Assembly (NCBI GenBank): GCA_038025085.1
Contig: CM076154.1
Coordinates: forward strand, 25,038,501-25,102,500
Direction: 5' to 3'
Origin: Tetragonia tetragonoides
Lineage: Eukaryota > Streptophyta > Magnoliopsida > Caryophyllales > Aizoaceae
Length of the DNA: 64,000 bases
Part shown: piece by piece, positions 53,668-62,001 of the stretch
How the letters are laid out: the number at the start of each line of letters is the position of its first letter
How positions within the stretch are numbered: position 1 is the first letter of the stretch
The notes under the pieces: model-generated
Databases searched by the model: none
The model's input: only the letters and a program-made list of their open reading frames with translations
Told to the model about the DNA's origin: nothing
Position numbers and translations under genes: made by a program

Positions 53668-54629
53668 ATTACGAGTAGGGTGAAAGAGATTTGAGGTCTT
53701 TTGTGTTGTATATTAAGAGAAAGCACCCAAATGCTTTATTTGCATTCATTTGAGTGAGAAACTTAACCAAGGATGTTTAAAAGTAAAAACAAGCTTCAAC
53801 TCAAGCTTTTGAATGTATTTACGCGTTTTAACAGCTCTTACGATTAGGGTGAAAGAGATTGAGGTCTTTTGTGTTGTATATTAAGAGAAAGCACCCAAAT
53901 GCTTTGGTTGCATTCATTTGAGTGAGAAACTTAACCAATGATGTTTACAAGTACAAACAAGCTATAACTCCACCTTTTGAATGCATTTACGTGTTTTAAC
54001 AGCTCTTACGATTAGGGTGAAAGAGATTGAGGTCGTTTGTGTTGTATATTAAGGGAAAGCACCCAAATGCTTTGTTTGCATTCATTTGAGTGAGAAACTT
54101 AACCAAGGATGTTTACAAGTACCAACAAGCTTCAACTCAAGCTTTTGAATGCATTTACGCGTTTTAAAAGCTCCTACGATTAGGGTGAAAGAGATTGAGG
54201 TCTTTTGTGTTGTATATTAAGAGAAAGCACCCAAATGCTTTATTTGCATTCATTTGAGGGAGAAACTACCCCAAGGATGTTTACAAATACAAACAAGCTT
54301 CAGCTTAAGCTTTTGAATGCATTTACGCGTTTTGAATGCATTTACGCGTTTTGACGGCTCTTACGACTAGGGTGAAAGAGAATCCATTTACGTGTTTGAA
54401 AAGATCATATGACTAGGGTGAAAAAGCTTGTGTTCTTTTGTGTTGTATTTTAAGAGAAAGCAACCAAAAGCTTTGTTTGAATTCATTTCAGTGAGAAAAC
54501 TACATAAAGGATGAAATATAGTTTGAGCTTTAGCACTCCAATGAATGCAAACAAAGCTTTGTTTGCATTCATTTCAGTGAGAAACTAGACCAAGAATGTT
54601 TACAAGTACAAACAAAGCATTTACGTGTA
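53668..54629 (-). repeat. R array with palindrome
   Basis: About 5.5 R monomers. A doubled 19-bp motif lies at 54315-54350, with a deletion joint near 54380. The segment 54400-54600 is closely related to 25200-25400, including GGATGAAATATAGTTTGAGC and the palindrome. Confidence 0.88.
54540..54573. repeat. 34-bp palindrome, third copy
   Basis: The same perfect palindrome as at 25343, with a related but slightly diverged left flank (TTTAGCACTCC versus TTTACCACTCC). It lies outside the 22-kb duplication, so the palindrome-bearing segment was copied at least once more. Confidence 0.88.
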
Positions 54630-56720
54630 GCTTGAGTTGAAGCTTGTTTGTACTTGTAAACATCCTTGGTGTAGTTTCTTACTCAAATGAATGCAAACAA
54701 AGCATTTGTGTGATTTCTCTTAATATACAACAGAAAAGAATTCAATCTTTTTCACCCTAGTTGTAAGAGCTTTTAAAATGCGTAAATGCATTCAAAAGAC
54801 CTCAAATCTCTTTCACCCTACTCGTATTCATTTGTTTGCATTCATTTGAGTGTGAAACTACACCTACGATGTTTACAAGTACAAACAAGCTTCAACTCAA
54901 GCTTTTGAATGCATTTACGCGTTTTAAAACCTCATACGACTAGGGTGAAAGAGATTTGAGTTTTTTTTTGTTGTATATTAAGAGAATGCATCCAAATACT
55001 TTGTTTGCATTCATTTGAGTGTGAAACTACACCTAGGATTTTTACAAGTACAAAAAGCTTCAACTCAAGCTTTTGAATGCACTTACGCGTTTTAAAAGCT
55101 CATATGACTAGGGTGAAAAAGATTGAGTTCTTTTGTGTTGTATATTAAGAGAAAGCACCCAAATGCTTTGTTTGCATTCGTTTGAGTGAGAAACTTACCC
55201 AAGGATATTTACAAATACAAACAAGCTTCAGCTCAAGCTTTTGAATGTATTTACGCGTTTTAACAGCTCTTACGATTAGGGTGAAAGAGATTGAGGTCTT
55301 TTGTGTTGTATATTAAGAGAAAGCACCCAAATGCTTTGTTTGCATTCATTTGAGTGAGAATTTACACCAAGCATGTTTACAAGTACAAACAAGCTTTAAC
55401 TCCACCTTTTGAATGCATTTACGCGTTTTAAAACCTCATACGTCTAGGGTGAAAGAGATTGAGTTCTTTTGTGTTGTATTTTCAGAGAAAGCACCCAAAA
55501 GCTTTGTTTGCATTCATTGGAGTGAGAAACTACACCAAGGATGTTTACAAGTACAAACAAGCTTCAACTCAAGCTTTTGAATGTATTTACGCGTTTTAAC
55601 AGCTTTTATGACTAGGGTGAAAGAGATTGAGTTCTTTTCTGTTGTATATTAAGAGAAAGCACACAAATGCTTTATTTGCATTCATTTGATTTTGAATACA
55701 TTCAAAATTTTGAGTTGAAGCTTGTTTGTACTTGTAAACATCCTTGGTGTAGTTTCTCACTCCAATGAATGCAAACAAAGCTTTTGGTTGCTTTCTCTTA
55801 AAATACAACACAAAAGAACTCAATCTTTTTCACCCTAGTCATATGAGCTTTTAAAACGCGTAAATGCATTCAAAGCTTGAGTTGAAGCTTGTTTGTACTT
55901 GTAAACATCCTAGGTGTAGTTTCACACTCAAATGAATGCAAACAAAGCATTTGGGTGCTTTCTCTTAATATACAACTCAAAAGACCTCAATATCTTTCAC
56001 CCTAGATGTAAGAGCTGTTAAAACGCGTAAATGCATTCAAAAGGTGGAGTTAAAGCTTGTTTGTACTTGTAAACATCTTTGGTGTAGTTTCTCACTCAAA
56101 TGAATGCAAACAAAGCGTAAATGCATTCAAAAGGTGGAGTTAAAGCTTGTTTGTACTTGTAAACATCCTTGGTGTAGTTTCTCACTCAAATGAATGCAAA
56201 CAAAGCATTTGGGTGCTTTCTCTTAATATACAACACAAAAGACCTCAATCTCTTTCACCCTAATCGTGAGCTGTTAAAACGCGTTAATACATTCAAAAGC
56301 TTGAGTTGAAGCTTGTTTGTACTTGTAAACATCCTTGGTGTAGTTTCTCACTCCAATGAATGCAAACAAAGCTTTTGGGTGCTTTCTCTGAAAATACAAC
56401 ACAAAAGAACTCAATCTCTTTCACCCTAGACGTATGTTTCTTGGTTATGTTTCTCACTCAAATGTATGCGGACAAAGCTTTTGGTTGCTTTGTATGCATT
56501 CATTTGAGTAAGAAACTACACCAAAGATGTTTACAAGTACCAACAAGCTTCAACTTAAGCTTTTGAATGCATATACGCGTTTTAAAACCTCATACGAATA
56601 GGGTGAAAGAGATTGAATTGTTTTGTGTTGTATTTTCAGAGAAAGCACCCAAAAGCTTTGTTTGCATTCATTTGAGTGAGAAACTACACCTAGGATGTTT
56701 ACAAGTACAAACAAGCTTTA
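54630..56720. repeat. F/R satellite mosaic left of the insertion
   Basis: F 54630-54825, R 54826-55690, F 55691-56480, R 56481-56720. The first switch repeats CCCTACTCGTATTCATTTG from 45622. The R-to-F switch at 55691 is the ATTTGATT..GAATACATTCAAAATTTTG junction in the H1-type orientation. The last switch repeats GGTTGCTTTGTATGC. The final R monomer stops at CAAACAAGCTTTA. Confidence 0.88.
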
Positions 56721-57145
56721 TGATGCGGGAGCAAGTGTGCAAAGTAAACAGAACAACCAAGGAACTAGCAAGAGAACATCTATTCTTGTTTACATCGAGT
56801 TCTTTTGGTGGTTATGCATTAAATTGACTCCTATAAAGATAATTACATGGAGTTGCCATACAAGGTCGGGATTAAAGCTCTTATTATATGATCACATTCG
56901 TTATAAGAATTCCCGTAATTTTGACAGCTTCTACACTGGTTCGTATTTTAATCATAACTCAATCATACGACATGGGATCGTGGTGATTCAAAGTTCTGTA
57001 GAAATCTGGAAACGACATCTAAAACCCCCATGCTTTGAGTTTTCCCATATTCAGAACGTAACGGAGTTGAAAAGGTAATTGAAGTTACAGAGCAAAACTG
57101 TTCCAGCGTTTTGAGCCTTGGACACCTTTCGTTTAGTATTTCATT
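56721..57145. mobile_element. unique insertion, possibly LTR-retrotransposon-derived
   Basis: About 425 bp with no satellite similarity, and richer in complex sequence than any other part of the window. The segment from TGATGCGGGAGC to TTTCA could be read as TG...CA LTR ends. The stretch ATAACTCAATCATACGACAT, then GTTTTCCCATATTCAGAACG and GTTCCAGCGTTTTGAGCCTT, resembles wording I associate with plant LTR or untranslated regions of retroelements; this is recall, not a search. I see no target-site duplication (CTTTA left, TTAAA right). The two flanks are in opposite monomer orientations, so this is not a simple insertion. It has no gag, protease or polymerase motifs. Confidence 0.5.
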
Positions 57146-60039
57146 AAATCATTTGTGTGTTTTCTCTTAATATACAACACAAAAGAACTCAATCTCTGTC
57201 ACCCTAGTTGTAAGAGCTGTTAAAATGCGTAAATGCATTCAAAAGGTGGAGTTAAAGGTTGTTTGTGCTTGTAAACATCCTTGGTGTAGTTTCGCACACA
57301 AATGAATGCAAACAAAGCATTTGAGTGATTTCTCTTAATATACAAAACAAAAGAACTCAATCTCTTTCACTCTAGTCATATGAGCTTTTAAAACCCGTAA
57401 ATGCATTCAAAAGCTTGAGTTGAAGCTTGTTTGTACTTGTAAACATCCTTGGTAGAGTTTCTCACTCAAATGAATGCAAACAAAGCATTTGGGTGCGTTC
57501 TCTTAAAATACAACACAAAAGAACTCAATCTCTTTCACCCTTGTCGTATGAGCTTTTAAAACGCTTAAATGCATTCAAAAGTTTGAGTTCAAGCTTGTTT
57601 GTAGTTGTAAACATCCTTGGGGTAGTTTCACACTCAAATGAATGTAAACAAAGCATTTGCGAGCTTTTTCTTAAAATACAACACAAAAGAACTCAATCTC
57701 TTTTCGCCTAGTTGTAAGAGCTGTTAAAACGCGTAAATGCATTCAAAAGCTTGAGTTGAAACTTGTTTGTACTTGTAAACATCCTTGGTGTAGTTTCTCA
57801 CTCAAATGAATGCAAACAAAGCATTTGGGTGCTTTCTCTTAATATACAACACAGAAGAACTCAATCTTTTTCACCCAAGTCATATGAGCTTTTAAAACGC
57901 GTAAATGCATTCAAAAGGTGCAGTTAAAGCTTGTTTGTACTTGTAAACCTCCTTGGTGTAGTTTGTCACTCAAATGAATGCAAACGAAGCTTTCGGTGCT
58001 TTCTCTTAATATACAACACAAAAGACCTCAATCTCTTTCACCCTAGTCATATGAGCTTTTAAAACGCGTAAATACATTCAAAAGCTTGAGTTGAAGCTTC
58101 TTTGTACTTGTAAACATCCTTGGTGTAGTTTCTCACTCCAATGAATGCAAACAAAGCTTTTGGGTGCTTTCTCTGAAAATACAACACAAGTACTTGTAAA
58201 CACCCAAACTGTTTAAAACGCGTATATGCATTCAAAACGCGTAAATGCACCCAAACCCAAGATGTAAGAGCTGTTAAAACGCATAAATGCATTCAAAAGG
58301 TGGAGTTAAAGCTTGTTTGTACTTGTAAACATCCTTGGTGTCGTTTCTCACTTAAATGAATGCAAACAAAGCATTTGGGTGCTTTCTCTTAATATACAAC
58401 ACAAAAGACCTCAATCTCTTTCACCCTAGTAATATGAGCTTTTAAAACCCGTTAATGCATTCAAAAGCTTGAGTTGAAGCTTGTTTGTACTTGTAAACAT
58501 CCTTGGTAAATTTTCTTACTCAAATGAATGCAAACAAAGCATTTGGGTGCGTTCTCTTAAAATACAACACAAAAGACCTCAATCTCTTTCACCCTAATCG
58601 TAAGAGCTGTTAAAACGCGTAAATACATTCAAAAGCTTGAGTTGAAGCTTGATTGTACTTGTAAACATCCTTGGTTAAGTTTCTCACTCAAATGAATGCA
58701 AACAAACCATTTGGGTGACTTCTCTTAATATACAACACAAAAGAACTCAATCTCTTTCACCCTAGTTGTAAGAGCTGTTAAAACGCGTAAATGCATTCAA
58801 AAGGTGGAGTTAAAGCTTGTTTGTACTTGTAAACATCCTTGGTGTAGTTTCTCACTCAAATGAATGCAAACAAACCATTTGGGTGACTTCTCTTAATATA
58901 CAACACAAAAGAACTCAATCTCTTTCACCCTAGTTGTAAGAGCTGTTAAAACGCGTAAATGCATTCAAAAGGTGGAGTTAAAGCTTGTTTGTACTTGTAA
59001 ACATCCTTGGTGTAGTTTCTCACTCAAATGAAAGCAAACAAAGCATTTGGGTGCTTTCTCTTAATAAACAACACAAAAGTCCTCAATTTCTTTCACCCTA
59101 GTCATGTGAGCCTTTAAAACGCGTAAATGCATTCAAGAGCTTGAGTTGAAGCTTGTTTGTACTTGTAAACATTCTTGGTGTAGTTTCTCACTCCAATAAA
59201 TGCAAACAAAGCTTTTGGGTGCTTTCTTTGAAAATACAACACAAAAGAACTCAATCTTTTTCACCCTAGTCATATGAGCTTTTAAAACGCGTAAATACAT
59301 TCAAAAGGTGGAGCTAAAGCTTGTCTGTACTTGTAAACATCCTTGGTGTAGTTTCTCACTCAAATGAATGCAAACAAAGCATTTGGGTACTTTCTCTTAA
59401 TATACAACACAAAAGAACTCAATCTTTTTCACCCTAGTTGTAAGAGCTGTTAAAATGCGTAAATGCATTCAAATGGTCGAGTTAAAGCTTGTTTGTGCTT
59501 GTAAACATCCTTGGTGTAGTTTCTCACTCAAATGAATGCAAACAAAGCATTTGGGTGCTTTCTCTTCATATACAACACAAAAGAACTCAATCTTTTTCAC
59601 CCTAGTTGTAAGACCTCTTAAAATGCGTAAATGCATTCAAATGGTCGAGTTAAACCTTGTTTGTGCTTGTAAACATCCTTGGTGTAGTTTCTCACTCAGA
59701 TGAATGCAAACAAACCTTTTGGTTGCTTTCTCTTAATATACAACACAAAAGAACTCAATCTCTTTCACCCTACTCGTAAGAGCAGTTAAAACGCGTAAAT
59801 ACACTCAAAAGCGTTAGTTGAAGCTTGTTTGTACTTGTAAACATCCTTGGTGTAGTTTCTCACTCCAATGAATGCAAACAAAGCTGTTGGGTGGTTTCTC
59901 TGAAAATACAACACAAAAGAACTCAATCTCTTTCACCCTAGTCGTATGAGGTTTTAAAACGCGTATATGCATTCAAAAGCTTAAGTTGAACCTTGTTGGT
60001 ACTTGTAAACATCTTTGGTGTAGTTTCTCACTCAAATGA
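57146..60039 (+). repeat. regular F satellite array
   Basis: About 17 head-to-tail F monomers with one disturbed patch at 58185-58262 (CACAAGTACTTGTAAACACC, then a doubled ACGCGT motif). Two adjacent monomers at 58681 and 58849 are identical over a full 168-bp period, including the rare GGGTGACTTCTC. Two monomers near 59450-59680 share CAAATGGTCGAGTTAAA. Both point to very recent single-monomer amplification. Confidence 0.93.
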
Positions 60040-62001
60040 ATGCAAAGAAAACATTTGGGTGCATTCTCTTAATATACAACACAAGTATTAAGTATGTACG
60101 TGTAAACACGTTTTAAAAGCTCTTGTAAACATCCTTGGTGTAGTTTCTCACTCCAATGAATGCAAACAAAGCTTTTGGGCGCTTTCTCTGAAAATACAAC
60201 ACAAAAGAACTCAATCTCTTTCACCCTAGTCGTAAGAGCTGTTAAAACGCGTAAATGCATTCAAAAGGTGGAGGTAAAGCTTGTTTATACTTGTAAACAT
60301 CAAAATGGTGTAGTTTCTCACTCAAATGAATGCATACAAAACATTTGGGTGCTTTCTCTTAACATACAACACAAAAGAACTCAATCTCTTTCACCCTAGA
60401 TGTAAGAGTTGTTAAAACGCGTGAATGCATTCAAAAGGTGGAGTTAAAGCTTGTTTGTACTTGTAAAGATCCTTGGTGTAGTTTCTCCTCAAATGAATGC
60501 AAACAAAGCATTTGGGTGCTTTCTCTTAATATACACCATAAAAGAACTCAGTCTCTTTCACCCTAGATGTAAGAGCTGTTAAAAAGCGTAAATGCATTCA
60601 AAAGGTGGAGTTGAAGCTTGTTTGTACTTGTAAACATCCTTGATGTAGTTTCTCACTCAAATGAATGCAAACAAAGCTTTTGGTTGCTTTCTCTTAATAT
60701 ACAACAGAAAAGAACTCAATCTCTTTCACCCTAGTTGTATGAGGTTTTAAAACGCGTAAATGCTTTCAAAAGCTTGATTTGAAGCTTGTTTGTACTTGTA
60801 AACATCCTTGGTGAAGTTTCTCACTCAAATGAATGCAAAGAAAACAATTGGGTGCATTCTCTTAATATACAACACAAGTATTAAGTATGTACGTGTAAAC
60901 ACGTTTTAAAAGCTCTTGTAAACATCCTTGGTGTAGTTTCTCACTCCAATGAATGCAAACAAAGCTTTTGGGCGCTTTCTCTGAAAATACAACACAAAAG
61001 AACTCAATCTCTTTCACCCTAGTCGTAAGAGCTGTTAAAACGCGTAAATGCATTCAAAAGGTGGAGGTAAAGCTTGTTTATACTTGTAAACATCAAAATG
61101 GTGTAGTTTCTCACTCAAATGAATGCATACAAAACATTTGGGTGCTTTCTCTTAACATACAACACAAAAGAACTCAATCTCTTTCACCCTAGATGTAAGA
61201 GTTGTTAAAACGCGTGAATGCATTCAAAAGGTGGAGTTAAAGCTTGTTTGTACTTGTAAAGATCCTTGGTGTAGTTTCTCCTCAAATGAATGCAAACAAA
61301 GCATTTGGGTGCTTTCTCTTAATATACACCATAAAAGAACTCAGTCTCTTTCACCCTAGATGTAAGAGCTGTTAAAAAGCGTAAATGCATTCAAAAGGTG
61401 GAGTTGAAGCTTGTTTGTACTTGTAAACATCCTTGATGTAGTTTCTCACTCAAATGAATGCAAACAAAGCTTTTGGTTGCTTTCTCTTAATATACAACAG
61501 AAAAGAACTCAATCTCTTTCACCCTAGTTGTATGAGGTTTTAAAACGCGTAAATGCTTTCAAAAGCTTGATTTGAAGCTTGTTTGTACTTGTAAACATCC
61601 TTGGTGAAGTTTCTCACTCAAATGAATGCAAAGAAAACAATTGGGTGCATTCTCTTAATATACAACACAAGTATTAAGTATGTACGTGTAAACACGTTTT
61701 AAAAGCTCTTGTAAACATCCTTGGTGTAGTTTCTCACTCCAATGAATGCAAACAAAGCTTTTGGGCGCTTTCTCTGAAAATACAACACAAAAGAACTCAA
61801 TCTCTTTCACCCTAGTCGTAAGAGCTGTTAAAACGCGTAAATGCATTCAAAAGGTGGAGGTAAAGCTTGTTTATACTTGTAAACATCAAAATGGTGTAGT
61901 TTCTCACTCAAATGAATGCATACAAAACATTTGGGTGCTTTCTCTTAACATACAACACAAAAGAACTCAATCTCTTTCACCCTAGATGTAAGAGTTGTTA
62001 A
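60040..62001 (+). repeat. 793-bp higher-order repeat, about 2.5 copies
   Basis: The distinctive word TATTAAGTATGTACGTG recurs near 60087, 60880 and 61673, exactly 793 bp apart. TTTGGGCGCTTTC and AAACATCAAAATGGTG recur at the same spacing. Each unit has about 4.7 monomers, because one monomer is cut short at ACACAAGTATTAAGTATG and joined to CACGTTTTAAAAGCTC. The third copy stops near 62001, after which GTGAATGC becomes GTAAATGC. Copies differ by at most a few bases near the edges (AAAACATTTGGG versus AAAACAATTGGG). Confidence 0.92.

Noticed and set aside
56695..57078. 127-codon frame covering the unique insertion
   Set aside because: It starts inside satellite and runs into the insertion. I see no gag, integrase, reverse transcriptase or other motif, and an overlapping frame (56567-56827) is open as well. 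It is best read as chance.
56716..57148. Complete solo LTR with target-site duplication
   Set aside because: TG and CA ends can be picked, but the flanking five bases differ (CTTTA, TTAAA) and monomer orientation changes across the insertion. Only a tentative LTR-like label is kept.
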